Assembly: GCF_023953935.1 (NCBI RefSeq) | Contig: NZ_JAMLIW010000007.1 | Span: forward strand, 62,001-126,000 | Direction of reading: 5' to 3' | DNA: 64,000 bases | Source of the DNA: Thermomonas sp. | GTDB taxonomy: Bacteria > Pseudomonadota > Gammaproteobacteria > Xanthomonadales > Xanthomonadaceae | Shown: piece by piece, positions 31,484-39,638 of the stretch | How the letters are laid out: every line of letters begins with the position of its first letter | Position numbering within the stretch: the first letter of the stretch is position 1 | Notes under the pieces: model-generated | Database searches by the model: none | Told to the model about the DNA's origin: nothing | The model's input: only the letters and a program-made list of their open reading frames with translations | Translations under genes and position numbers: made by a program

Positions 31484-32184
31484 GCGAAATCCGCCGCACC
31501 GATATCACCCAGCTGCGGGCGCATGACGATCTCCTCGACCACCGTGCGCGGCGACAGCGACCACGCCGTCCACGCCATTTCCGCCACGTCCTCGGCGGGC
31601 ATGAAGCGCTCGGGCGGCAGCGCCACCCCGGCCCAGGAATCGGTATGGGTCGCGCCGGGGATCAGCGCCACCACGCGCACCCCGTGCGGCTTCATTTCCT
31701 CGCGCAGATTGCGGGTGAAGCCCAGCAGCGCGTGCTTGGCGATGCTGTAGGAGCCGCCGTTGGAATAGGCCGCGATCGAGGCGGTGCTGCACACGTTGAG
31801 CACCATCCCGCTTTGCTTCGCCAGCATCGCCGGCAGCAGCCGGCGGGTCAGCCGATAGGCGCCGAACAGGTTGGCCTGCAGCATCTCCTGCAGCACGCCA
31901 TCATCCTCCTCGGCAAGCGCCCCCGGCTGGAACGCACCGGCGTTGTTGACCAGCAGCTCGACGCCGCCGTGGCGCTCCAGCACCGCCTGCGCCAGCGCAT
32001 CCACCGCTGCATCATCGCGCATGTCGCAGGCGAAGCACTCGACCGCCGGCAGGTCTGCCTTGAGCGCATCCAGGCCCGCCTGCCCGCGCGCGCAGGCGAT
32101 CACCTGCTGCCCTTCGCGGACGAAACGCGCGACGATCGCCCGGCCGATCCCGCGCGACGCGCCGGTGACCAGCACCACGCTCAT
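31480..32184 (-). CDS. Short-chain dehydrogenase/reductase
   Basis: A 234-residue SDR. The cofactor loop is VLVTGASRGIGRAIVARF. NNAG is in ELLVNNAGAFQPG, the catalytic Ser in VLNVCSTASIAAYS, and the YxxxK in GGSYSIAKHALLGF. An Arg rather than an Asp near the end of the second strand (CARGQAG) suggests NADP preference. Standing between folB and a PTPS-like gene, with ATGA overlaps on both sides, it is a candidate pteridine reductase (sepiapterin- or FolM-like). That role is inference from context; the sequence itself is a general SDR. Confidence 0.85.
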   Translation of the reverse strand: MSVVLVTGASRGIGRAIVARFVREGQQVIACARGQAGLDALKADLPAVECFACDMRDDAAVDALAQAVLERHGGVELLVNNAGAFQPGALAEEDDGVLQEMLQANLFGAYRLTRRLLPAMLAKQSGMVLNVCSTASIAAYSNGGSYSIAKHALLGFTRNLREEMKPHGVRVVALIPGATHTDSWAGVALPPERFMPAEDVAEMAWTAWSLSPRTVVEEIVMRPQLGDIGAADFA

Positions 32185-32540
32185 TCCCCGAAACTCCCGC
32201 GCTCGATTTCCACGCCCACCGCTGTCGCGTTCGGCAGCGCTTCGGGCTTGCTCACTTTCAGGTGCACACCGTGGGCGCCGAATTCGTTGAGGATCAGCTC
32301 GGCGCAGGCCTCGGCCAGCGTCTCCACCAGCACGTATTCGGTCTGGGTGACGAAATCGGCCAGCCGCTGCGCCACCGCTTCGTAATCCAGGGCGTCGATC
32401 AGGGAATCACTGAGCGCGGCGACGCGGGTCTCGAAGCGGATCCGCACGTCCAGCACCAGCGTTTGCGGGGCGAGACGCTCACGCGCGTGCACCCCGATCA
32501 GGGCGGGGATGCGCAGGCCTTCGATGAAGAGGGTGTCCAC
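32181..32540 (-). CDS. folB: Dihydroneopterin aldolase
   Basis: Cleaves 7,8-dihydroneopterin in folate synthesis. It has 119 residues and the T-fold pattern: IEGLRIPALIGVHARERL with the substrate-binding Glu, DALDYEAVAQRL, ETLAEACAELIL, and the catalytic Lys in LKVSKPEALPNATAV. It starts with GTG at 32540. Upstream, the GTGATTC heptamer repeats touch the start codon directly, so there is no recognisable ribosome-binding site and the 5' leader consists of repeat sequence. It is first in the operon folB-SDR-PTPS-midA-vanZ. Confidence 0.92.
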   Translation of the reverse strand: MDTLFIEGLRIPALIGVHARERLAPQTLVLDVRIRFETRVAALSDSLIDALDYEAVAQRLADFVTQTEYVLVETLAEACAELILNEFGAHGVHLKVSKPEALPNATAVGVEIERGSFGE

Positions 32541-32641
32541 GTGATTCGTGATTCGTGATTCGTGATTCGTGAAGGCTACCTGCTCTTGAAGCTTTTACCA
32601 ATCACCAATCACCAATCACGAATCACGAATCCCCAATCCCG
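32541..32641. repeat. Inverted blocks of GTGATTC heptamers
   Basis: The left block (32541-32571) is four tandem copies of GTGATTC. After a spacer of about 25 bases, the right block (32597-32641) is built from CACCAAT and CACGAAT units, the inverse of the left block. Together they can form a long hairpin. The right block encodes the last residues and the stop of tsaD; the left block abuts the folB start codon. Such heptamer arrays are dispersed repeats in Xanthomonadales, as far as I recall. Confidence 0.85.
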
Positions 32642-33656
32642 GCAACAACGCCATGTCCCAGCGCGGGGTCGCCCGGATCGCGGCACCGTCGCGCTGGCCG
32701 GCGGCCAACCGCAGCGCGCCGGCGAAGGCGATCATCGCGCCGTTGTCGGTGCACAGCGCGGGGCGCGGGAAGCAGGCGCGGCCGCCGCGTTGTTCGCACA
32801 TCTGTGTCAAGCGCGCCCGCAGCCGCTTGTTCGCACCGACCCCACCGGCCACGATCAGCACGTCGCAACCGGCTGCATCCAGCGCGCGCTGGCACTTGAT
32901 CGCCAGGGTATCGACCACTGCATCCTCGAAGCCGCGGGCGATGTCGACGCGGGTCTGCTCGGATTGGTCGCTGTCGCGCCACGCCAGCAGCACCTGGGTC
33001 TTCAAGCCGCTGAAGGAAAAATCCAGCCCCGGCCGGTCGGTCATCGGGCGGGCGAACTTGAAGCGCCCCGGCGCGCCCTGTTCGGCCAGTCTGGCCAGCT
33101 GCGGCCCGCCCGGATAGGGCAGGCCCATCATCTTGGCGGTCTTGTCGAAAGCCTCGCCGGCGGCATCGTCCAGGGTTTCGCCCAGCAGCCGGTAGCGGCC
33201 GATCGCCTCCACACCGATCAGCTGGGTGTGGCCGCCGGAGACCAGCAGCGCCACGAACGGCGGTTCCGGCGCAGCGTCCTCCAGCAGCGGCGCCAGCAGG
33301 TGGCCCTCCATGTGGTGGACGGCCAGCGCCGGCACCTCCAGCGCCCACGCCAGCGAGCGGCCGACCGCCGCGCCCACCAGCAGCGCGCCGACCAGGCCGG
33401 GGCCGGCCGTGTAGGCCACGCCGTCGATGTCGGCCACGCCCAGCCCCGCCTCGCCCAGGGTCTGCCGGATCAGCGGCAGCAGCTTGCGCACGTGGTCACG
33501 GCTGGCCAGCTCCGGCACCACCCCGCCGTATTCCGCGTGCAGCGCGATCTGGCTGTAGACGGCGTGCGCGCGCAGGCCGGCCGCACCGCCCAAGGCGGTG
33601 TCGTAGACCGCCACTCCGGTCTCATCGCAGGAGGTTTCGATACCCAGGACTTTCAT
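32616..33656 (-). CDS. tsaD: tRNA N6-adenosine threonylcarbamoyltransferase TsaD
   Basis: Transfers the threonylcarbamoyl group to A37 of tRNAs reading ANN codons, together with TsaB and TsaE. It has 346 residues in the ASKHA fold. The N-terminal signature is [17 protein letters not shown], with the metal-binding His pair in [26 protein letters not shown] and [34 protein letters not shown] and the Asp in [13 protein letters not shown] complete the site. The last seven residues (GLGIRDS) and the stop codon are encoded by the heptamer repeat, so the tail is repeat-derived. It is divergent from rpsU. Confidence 0.96.
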   Translation of the reverse strand: MKVLGIETSCDETGVAVYDTALGGAAGLRAHAVYSQIALHAEYGGVVPELASRDHVRKLLPLIRQTLGEAGLGVADIDGVAYTAGPGLVGALLVGAAVGRSLAWALEVPALAVHHMEGHLLAPLLEDAAPEPPFVALLVSGGHTQLIGVEAIGRYRLLGETLDDAAGEAFDKTAKMMGLPYPGGPQLARLAEQGAPGRFKFARPMTDRPGLDFSFSGLKTQVLLAWRDSDQSEQTRVDIARGFEDAVVDTLAIKCQRALDAAGCDVLIVAGGVGANKRLRARLTQMCEQRGGRACFPRPALCTDNGAMIAFAGALRLAAGQRDGAAIRATPRWDMALLPGLGIRDS

Positions 33657-33665
33657 CCGCCCATC

Positions 33666-33695
33666 TTGCGCTCAAACCCGAGGCACTGCTACCAT
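33666..33695 (+). promoter_or_regulatory. Possible sigma-70 promoter of rpsU
   Basis: TTGCGC and TACCAT separated by 18 bases, about 50 bases before the rpsU start, in the gap between divergent tsaD and rpsU. The match to consensus is partial (three and four of six bases), so this is a candidate only. Confidence 0.3.
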
Positions 33696-33745
33696 GTGCA
33701 GCTTCCTGCCGCAAAAGGCAGGCCTTTCGACCACGAGAGTTCCGA

Positions 33746-33961
33746 ATGCCCAGCGTCAAAGTCCGCGAAAACGAGCCGTTCGAGTTTGCCCTGCGTCGCT
33801 TCAAGCGCACCTGCGAAAAGGCCGGCGTGCTCGCCGAAACCCGCAAGCGCGAGTTCTACGAGAAGCCGACCCAGGAGCGCAAGCGCAAGGCGGCGGCCGC
33901 GGTGAAGCGTCAGGCCCGTCGCGCCGGTCGCGACGTCACCAAGCGCCAGCGCCTGTACTGA
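33746..33961 (+). CDS. rpsU: 30S ribosomal protein S21
   Basis: A 71-residue basic protein of the small ribosomal subunit, involved in initiation. The full bS21 pattern is visible: [20 protein letters not shown] at the N terminus and a Lys/Arg-rich C terminus ([16 protein letters not shown]). Length is exactly that of the family. It heads the macromolecular-synthesis cluster rpsU-yqeY-GNAT-dnaG, and a terminator-like hairpin follows directly, which would allow higher expression of S21 than of the genes behind it. Confidence 0.97.
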   Translation: MPSVKVRENEPFEFALRRFKRTCEKAGVLAETRKREFYEKPTQERKRKAAAAVKRQARRAGRDVTKRQRLY

Positions 33962-33980
33962 TCCGGCCGGTTGACGGCAG

Positions 33981-34013
33981 AAGCCGGCACGCACGCGCGT
34001 GGCCGGCTTTTTG
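33981..34013 (+). terminator. Hairpin terminator after rpsU
   Basis: AAGCCGGC (33981-33988) pairs with GCCGGCTT (34002-34009) around a GC-rich loop that can pair further, followed by a short T-run. It lies 20 bases after the rpsU stop. Partial read-through would reduce yqeY and dnaG relative to rpsU, as in other members of this operon. Confidence 0.7.
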
Positions 34014-34050
34014 CGTTTCTGCGCCCGGCCCTGAACCCAAGGAGATCACC

Positions 34051-34497
34051 ATGACCCTCAAGCAACAGCTCATCGATGACATGAAGACCGCGATGAAGGC
34101 CGGCCAAAAAGACCGCCTCGCGGTGATCCGCCTGATCAACGCCGCGATCAAGCAGAAGGAAGTCGACGAGCGCGTGGAGATGACCGATCCGCTGGTGCTG
34201 GGCGTGATGGAGAAGATGCTCAAGCAGCGCAAGGATTCGATCACCCAGTACGAGGCCGCCGCGCGCGAGGATCTGGCCGCACAGGAGCGCTACGAAAAGG
34301 GCGTGATCGAAGCCTACATGCCTGCCCAGCTCGACGAGGCCGCCATCCTCGCGGAGATCGACAAAGCCATCGCAGCCACCGGCGCCGCCTCCGCCGCCGA
34401 CATGGGCAAGCTGATGGGCGTGCTCAAGCCCCAGCTTGCCGGCAAGGCCGACATGGGCCTGGTCAGCAAGCTGGTGAAGCAGGCGCTCGCGTCCTGA
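34051..34497 (+). CDS. yqeY: GatB/YqeY domain-containing protein
   Basis: A 148-residue helical protein of the YqeY family, related to the tRNA-binding tail of the amidotransferase subunit GatB; its cellular role is not established. N-terminal LKQQLIDDMKTAMKAGQKDR and VIRLINAAIKQKEVDER, then a C-terminal half with IEAYMPAQLDEAAI, MGKLMGVLKPQLAGKADM and VSKLVKQAL match the family throughout. The ATG at 34051 has an AAGGAGA ribosome site. Its position between rpsU and dnaG is conserved in Xanthomonadales. Confidence 0.93.
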   Translation: MTLKQQLIDDMKTAMKAGQKDRLAVIRLINAAIKQKEVDERVEMTDPLVLGVMEKMLKQRKDSITQYEAAAREDLAAQERYEKGVIEAYMPAQLDEAAILAEIDKAIAATGAASAADMGKLMGVLKPQLAGKADMGLVSKLVKQALAS

Positions 34498-34565
34498 TTC
34501 CTGGCGCAGCGCCGCCATCGCGCCCAGCGGCGGCCACGCCCAATGCAATTTTCCGAGCCCGCAGC

Positions 34566-35063
34566 ATGAACGACGCCCTCGTCAGCATCCGCCCCGCCAC
34601 GCCCGACGACGTGCCGCTGATCCGGCAGCTGATCGCCGAACTGGCCGAATACGAGCGCATGGCCGAAGCCGCGGTGGCCACCGACGCCGGCCTGCGCGCT
34701 CAGCTGTTCGGCCCCCAGCCCGCTGCCGAAGTCCTGATCGGCGAAGTGGATGGCGCCGCCGCCGGTTTCGCCCTGTTCTTCCACAATTTCAGCACCTTCA
34801 CCGGCAAGCGCGGCTTGTATCTGGAAGACATCTTCGTGCGCCCCGCCTTCCGCGGCGCGGGCCTGGGCAAGCAGCTGATGGCCGCGCTGGCGCGGATCGC
34901 GGTGCAGCGCGACTGCGCCCGCTTCGAATGGAGCGTGCTGGACTGGAACACCCCGTCGATCGCGTTCTACCGCAGCCTCGGCGCAGTCGGCATGGACAAA
35001 TGGACGTTGCAGCGGCTGGACGGCACCGCCCTGCACGCGCTGGCGGCGCGCGACGAACTCTGA
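34566..35063 (+). CDS. GNAT family N-acetyltransferase
   Basis: A 165-residue acetyl-CoA-dependent transferase. The N-terminal SIRPATPDDVPLIRQLIAEL is typical. The acetyl-CoA-binding motif A is LYLEDIFVRPAFRGAGLGKQ with the RGxGxG loop. WSVLDWNTPSIAFYRSLGA is motif B and resembles diamine or thialysine acetyltransferases. The acceptor is unknown. It lies 68 bases after yqeY and 66 before dnaG, so it belongs to the same transcription unit. It is cytoplasmic. Confidence 0.86.
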   Translation: MNDALVSIRPATPDDVPLIRQLIAELAEYERMAEAAVATDAGLRAQLFGPQPAAEVLIGEVDGAAAGFALFFHNFSTFTGKRGLYLEDIFVRPAFRGAGLGKQLMAALARIAVQRDCARFEWSVLDWNTPSIAFYRSLGAVGMDKWTLQRLDGTALHALAARDEL

Positions 35064-35129
35064 TCAATGGTGATCAAGCGGCTCGGCTGAAACCCGCCTG
35101 CGCCAGCAGCCCGCGACTACACTAGCCCT

Positions 35130-36857
35130 ATGGCCCGCATTCCCGACGCCTTCATCGACGACCTGCTGGCGCGCTCCGATATCGTTGAAGTGATCGCCAC
35201 CCGCGTGCCCCTGAAGAAGCAGGGCCGCGAATACGCCGCCCGCTGCCCGTTCCACGACGAACGCAGCGCCAGCTTCACGGTCTCGCCGACAAAGCAGTTC
35301 TACCACTGCTTCGGCTGCGGCGCGCACGGGTCGGCGATCAGCTTCCTGATGCAGTACGACCGGCTGGAATTCCTCGATGCGGTCGAGGAACTGGCTCGGC
35401 GGGTGGGCGTGGAAGTGCCGCGCGATACCGCGCAGCGCAATGCCAATCCCGAGACCCGCGACCTGTATGCCGCGATGGACGCGGCCGCCGGTTTCTTCCG
35501 GCGCCAGCGCGAGGCCAACGCCAAGGCGCGCGCCTACATCGAGGCACGCGGCATCGCCACCGAGATCGTCGATCGTTACGACATCGGCTATGCGCCCGGC
35601 GGTTTCTCGGCGTTGCGCGACGCGCTCGGCACCGACCCGCAGCGGCTGCACCTGTTGGAACGCGGCGGGATGTTCTCGAAGAACGACCGCGGCCACGTCT
35701 ACGACAAGTTCCGCGACCGCCTGATGTTCCCGATCCACGACCGTCGCGGCCGCGTGATCGCCTTCGGCGGCCGGGTGATCAACCCCGACGATTCGCCGAA
35801 GTACCTCAACTCTCCGGAAACCCCGCTGTTCCACAAGGGCCGCGAGCTGTACGGCCTGTGGCAGGCGCGGCAGGCCAACCAGAAGCTGGAACGCCTGATC
35901 GTGGTCGAAGGATACATGGACGTGGTGGCGCTGGCGCAATTCGGGGTTTCGCAGGCGGTGGCCACGCTGGGCACCGCGACCACGTCCGAGCACGCCGAAC
36001 TGCTGTTCCGCAGCGCCGCCGACGTGTACTTCTGCTTCGACGGCGACCGCGCCGGTCGCGCCGCGGCCTGGAAAGCGCTCGAATCGGTGCTGCCGCGCAT
36101 GAAGGACGGCCGCCAGGCGCTGTTCCTGTTTTTGCCCGACGCTGAGGACCCGGACAGCCTGATCCGCAAGGAGGGCGTGGATGGTTTCGACGCGCGTCTG
36201 CGCGCGGCCACGCCGTTGTCCGAATTCTTCTTCAACCAGCTGTCAAGCGACGTCAACCTCGCCAGCCTCGACGGCAAGGCGCGACTGGCCGAACGCTGCA
36301 AGCCGCTGCTGGCGCTGATCCCGGATGGCGCGTTCGGCGATTTGATGCGGCAGCGGTTGGGCGAGCTGACCGGCATCAGCGCGCGCGCCGGCGCGGCGCC
36401 AACGGCGGCTCCGGCGCGCAGCAGCCGCGTCGCCGCAGGGCCGACGCACAAGCCCAGCCTGGTCCGTACCGCGATCACCCACCTGCTGCAACGTCCGGCG
36501 CTGGCCCTGGAGCTGGCGCCGCCGTACCGCTTCGCCAGCCTGCGCCAGCCCGGCATCGAGCTGCTCTCCGAGCTGGTGCTGCTGATCGGCGAGCGCCCGG
36601 ACATCAGCACTGGCTCCCTGCTCGAACATTTCGAAGGGCGCGACGCGTTGCCCGCGCTGCAACAGCTGGCCGTGCTCGACCTTCCGGGTGAACCGGCCAA
36701 CCTGCGGGCCGAATTCCTCGACGCCATCGCCCAGCTTGACCGCCAGGTCTCGCAGCAGCGCATCGAGGAACTGCAGCAGCGCCAGCGCGGCGAGGGGCTG
36801 GACACGGCAGAAACCCAGGAGCTGCTGGAACTGCTGCGGGCGCGCATTCAGCATTGA
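35130..36857 (+). CDS. dnaG: DNA primase
   Basis: Makes RNA primers at the replication fork; 575 residues, near the usual 580. N-terminal zinc finger: AARCPFHDERSASFTVSPTK then YHCFGCGAHG, with the CHCC ligands. The RNA polymerase core starts near FRDRLMFPIHDRRGRVIAFG. The Toprim segment has VVEGYMDVVALAQFGV and the metal-binding YFCFDGDRAGRAAAWKA. The C-terminal helicase-binding domain follows after a linker near residue 430. In many gammaproteobacteria rpoD follows; here an OmpA-type gene does. Confidence 0.96.
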   Translation: MARIPDAFIDDLLARSDIVEVIATRVPLKKQGREYAARCPFHDERSASFTVSPTKQFYHCFGCGAHGSAISFLMQYDRLEFLDAVEELARRVGVEVPRDTAQRNANPETRDLYAAMDAAAGFFRRQREANAKARAYIEARGIATEIVDRYDIGYAPGGFSALRDALGTDPQRLHLLERGGMFSKNDRGHVYDKFRDRLMFPIHDRRGRVIAFGGRVINPDDSPKYLNSPETPLFHKGRELYGLWQARQANQKLERLIVVEGYMDVVALAQFGVSQAVATLGTATTSEHAELLFRSAADVYFCFDGDRAGRAAAWKALESVLPRMKDGRQALFLFLPDAEDPDSLIRKEGVDGFDARLRAATPLSEFFFNQLSSDVNLASLDGKARLAERCKPLLALIPDGAFGDLMRQRLGELTGISARAGAAPTAAPARSSRVAAGPTHKPSLVRTAITHLLQRPALALELAPPYRFASLRQPGIELLSELVLLIGERPDISTGSLLEHFEGRDALPALQQLAVLDLPGEPANLRAEFLDAIAQLDRQVSQQRIEELQQRQRGEGLDTAETQELLELLRARIQH

Positions 36858-36938
36858 TCGGTGTCGGCGCCGGCCCTGTCCTTTCCCGTTCGAATTTTCC
36901 GTATTCTCTGCTTGACTCCAACCACTCAAGGTTTCCCC

Positions 36939-38018
36939 GTGCGCATCCTGTCCCTCCTGGCCGGCGCCCTGCTCGCCCTGGCTTCCGTCACCGCCTTCGC
37001 CGACGCCACCGTTCCGACCAAGGACATTGCCGGCGCCAGCGACCCGGCCTGGCTCAAGCGCTACGAGGGCAGCTTCATCGTCAGCTACGAGCACCGCCGC
37101 TTCGACGCCATCAGTTTTCCGGCCTCGAAACTGCTGCCCAGCGCGGATCCGGAAGAGCGCGACAGCAACAACAATCGCCCTCGGCGCGCCGCCCGCACGG
37201 TCAAGGCCGAAGGCGAATACACGCGCCTGCTCTACGTCGCCCCGGAAGACCGCTCGACGCTGGAGGTGATGCGCAACTACATCAGCGAAATCAAATCCGC
37301 CGGCGGTCGCCTGCTGTACGGCTGCACCAACCACGAATGTGGTGGCGAGTTCGAAGGCAACGATCACGGCGGCGGCACCCAGGGCCTGCTTGAACAGATT
37401 TATCCCGGCAACCGGGTCAAGGACGCCAATTTCAGCAACGGCAAGTGCGCCAGCGGCACCGATCCACAGGAGCAGCGCTATCTGCTGGCCCAGTTGCCCG
37501 ACGGCAACGGTGGTACCCGCACGCTTGCCGTTTACGTCTACCAGATCGGCGACAAGACCTATTGCTCCGCACTCAAGGATCGCACCGGCGTGCTGGTGGT
37601 TGCGGTGTCGCCCAAGCCGATGGACAACAAGATGGTGACCGTCACTTCGGACGAGATGAAGCGGGCGCTGGAGACCGCCGGCCACATCGCCCTGTACGGC
37701 ATCTATTTCGATACCAACAAATCGCAGGTCAAGCCCGAGTCCAAGCCGACCCTGGAGCAGATCGCCAACTTGCTCAAGCAACTGCCGAACCTGCGTCTGG
37801 GCGTGGTCGGGCATACCGATGACGTCGGCGACGACGCCTCCAACCTGCGGCTGTCGCAGCGCCGGGCGGACGCGGTGGTGGCCGCGCTGGTCGAGGACTA
37901 CGGCATCGCCGAGTCGCGCCTGGCGCCCAGCGGCGCCGGCGAGACCAAGCCCGTCGTGCCCAACAGCAACGACGCCGCGCGGGCGAAGAACCGCCGGGTG
38001 GAGCTGGTCAAGCTCTGA
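36939..38018 (+). CDS. OmpA-family outer-membrane protein with DUF4892-like N-terminal domain
   Basis: A 359-residue secreted protein. Started at the GTG at 36939 (AAGG six to nine bases upstream), it has a signal peptide ending near SVTAFADA. Residues about 30-230 resemble the DUF4892 domain (RYEGSFIVSYEHRRFDAI, VYQIGDKTYCSALKDRTG). The C-terminal about 120 residues are an OmpA-like peptidoglycan-binding domain: YGIYFDTNKSQVKPESKPTL, GHTDDVGDDASNLRLSQRRA and NRRVELVKL. It should link the outer membrane to the cell wall. Its function beyond that is unknown. Confidence 0.85.
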   Translation: MRILSLLAGALLALASVTAFADATVPTKDIAGASDPAWLKRYEGSFIVSYEHRRFDAISFPASKLLPSADPEERDSNNNRPRRAARTVKAEGEYTRLLYVAPEDRSTLEVMRNYISEIKSAGGRLLYGCTNHECGGEFEGNDHGGGTQGLLEQIYPGNRVKDANFSNGKCASGTDPQEQRYLLAQLPDGNGGTRTLAVYVYQIGDKTYCSALKDRTGVLVVAVSPKPMDNKMVTVTSDEMKRALETAGHIALYGIYFDTNKSQVKPESKPTLEQIANLLKQLPNLRLGVVGHTDDVGDDASNLRLSQRRADAVVAALVEDYGIAESRLAPSGAGETKPVVPNSNDAARAKNRRVELVKL

Positions 38019-38058
38019 AACCCGGCGACGCTGGCGGGCTGGAGTCGTTCGGACGCAA

Positions 38059-38712
38059 CTAGCGCACCTTGCGGAAGGTCAGGTTGAGGCGCTGCTCGCC
38101 GAGCAGCGGATGGCGGCCCGGCCGGATCGGCAGCACGCCGTGAAAGCGCATGCGGTCGACGCCGCCCCAGACCACCACGTCACCGTGCCGCAGCGGCACC
38201 CGCAGCGCCTTGTCGCCACGGGCAAGGCCACCAAACAGGAACACCGCCGGCAGGCCCAGCGAGACCGAGACGATCGGCGCGATGCGATCGTCCTCGTCAC
38301 GATCCTGATGCAGGCTCAAGCGCGTGCCGGGTGCATAGCGATTGATCAGGCAGGCGTCGGGCACATGGTCCGCGAAGCCGGCCTCGGCGGCGGCATCACG
38401 CGCCAGTTGCAGTAACGCGTCCGGCAGCGCCGGCCACGGCTGGCCCGAGTCCGGATCGTTGCGGTCGTAGCGATAGCCACGGCGGTCGCTGCACCAGCCG
38501 TAGGTTCCGCAGTTGCTCATCGCCACCTGCATCACATGCCCGCCGGGGGTTTGCAGATGACGGAACGGCGCGCGTGTGGTGACCGTGTCGATCCCGGCCA
38601 GCAGCGCATCGACATGCGGCAGCACGTAGCCATGCAGGACCCAGGCCTGCGTTGCCAAGCGCGTGCGCGCTCCCGCCGATGGCGTGGCAAACAGATCCAC
38701 TTGCTCGCTCAC
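38059..38712 (-). CDS. alkB: Alkylated DNA repair dioxygenase AlkB
   Basis: A Fe(II)/2-oxoglutarate dioxygenase that reverses methyl damage in DNA and RNA. It has 217 residues. The iron site is HxD in [12 protein letters not shown] and the distal His in RFHGVLPI. The 2-oxoglutarate-binding Arg pair is in [10 protein letters not shown] at the C terminus. Typical blocks are [13 protein letters not shown] and [15 protein letters not shown]. It starts at a GTG overlapping the ctaB stop (GTGA), which couples a DNA repair gene to the end of a heme/oxidase assembly operon. It converges on the OmpA-type gene. Confidence 0.93.
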   Translation of the reverse strand: MSEQVDLFATPSAGARTRLATQAWVLHGYVLPHVDALLAGIDTVTTRAPFRHLQTPGGHVMQVAMSNCGTYGWCSDRRGYRYDRNDPDSGQPWPALPDALLQLARDAAAEAGFADHVPDACLINRYAPGTRLSLHQDRDEDDRIAPIVSVSLGLPAVFLFGGLARGDKALRVPLRHGDVVVWGGVDRMRFHGVLPIRPGRHPLLGEQRLNLTFRKVR

Positions 38713-39638
38713 GACTGCGGCACGAACTCCAGCCCCGGCGGCGGCGCGAACAGCGGCAGCAGCCAGTGGTCGATCAGCAGGAACGCGAACAGCGCCATCA
38801 GATACCAGATCGAATACTTGAACGTGCGCATCGCGAAAAACTCGTCCGGCGGATCCAGCAGCTTCCACGCGTACCACAGGAACACCGCGCCCAGCACCAG
38901 CGCGCCGCCGAGGTAGAACAGCCCACTCATGTGCACCACCCACGGCAGCACCGAGGCGATCACCAGCAGGATGGTATAGAGCAGGATCTGCCAGCGCGTG
39001 TAGACCACGCCGTGGGTGACCGGCAGCATCGGCACCAGCGCGCGCGAATAGTCCTCGCGGCGGAAGATGGCCAGTGCCCAGAAATGCGGCGGCGTCCACA
39101 CGAACACGATCAGCACCAGCAGCAGCGCATAGCCCCAGTCGGTCTCGTTGCCCATGCCGGTCACCGCCGCCCAGCCCAGCAGCGGCGGCACCGCGCCGGC
39201 CAGGCCGCCGATCACGATGTTCTGCGGGGTGGCGCGCTTGAGGAAGCCGGTATAGATGATCGCGTAGCCAATCAGGCCGGCGAACGACAGCAGCGCGCTG
39301 ATCGGGTTGACCCACAGCAGCAGCACCGCCATCGAGGCGACGCCGAGCACGATGGCGAACGTGAGCACCTGCGCCGGCCGCAGCGCGCCGGTCGGCAGCG
39401 GGCGGTCGGCGGTGCGTGCCATGACCTTGTCGATGCGCTGGTCGAGCAGATGGTTGACCGCCGCCGCGCTGGACGCGGACAGCCAGATCCCGATCGTTCC
39501 GGCGACGATCCGCAGCCACGGCCAATCCTGGCCGGGCTGGATCGCCAGCAGCATGCCGATGACCGCAGTGAACACGATCAGGGCCACGATCCGCGGCTTG
39601 GTCAGCCGCCAGTACTGCGCCGCGATCGAACCGCTCAT
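38709..39638 (-). CDS. ctaB: Protoheme IX farnesyltransferase (heme O synthase)
   Basis: An inner-membrane UbiA-type prenyltransferase of 309 residues with about nine hydrophobic segments. It converts heme B to heme O, the precursor of heme A. The first aspartate-rich motif is [20 protein letters not shown], the second region is [20 protein letters not shown], and [18 protein letters not shown] is highly conserved in the family. The ATG overlaps the ctaA stop (ATGA). With ctaA and the oxidase genes it provides the heme A cofactor. Confidence 0.94.
   Translation of the reverse strand: MSGSIAAQYWRLTKPRIVALIVFTAVIGMLLAIQPGQDWPWLRIVAGTIGIWLSASSAAAVNHLLDQRIDKVMARTADRPLPTGALRPAQVLTFAIVLGVASMAVLLLWVNPISALLSFAGLIGYAIIYTGFLKRATPQNIVIGGLAGAVPPLLGWAAVTGMGNETDWGYALLLVLIVFVWTPPHFWALAIFRREDYSRALVPMLPVTHGVVYTRWQILLYTILLVIASVLPWVVHMSGLFYLGGALVLGAVFLWYAWKLLDPPDEFFAMRTFKYSIWYLMALFAFLLIDHWLLPLFAPPPGLEFVPQS

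Noticed and set aside
32541-32641. Possible CRISPR-like array
   Set aside because: The units are 7-base tandem copies with no unique spacers, arranged as inverted blocks, so this is a simple dispersed repeat.
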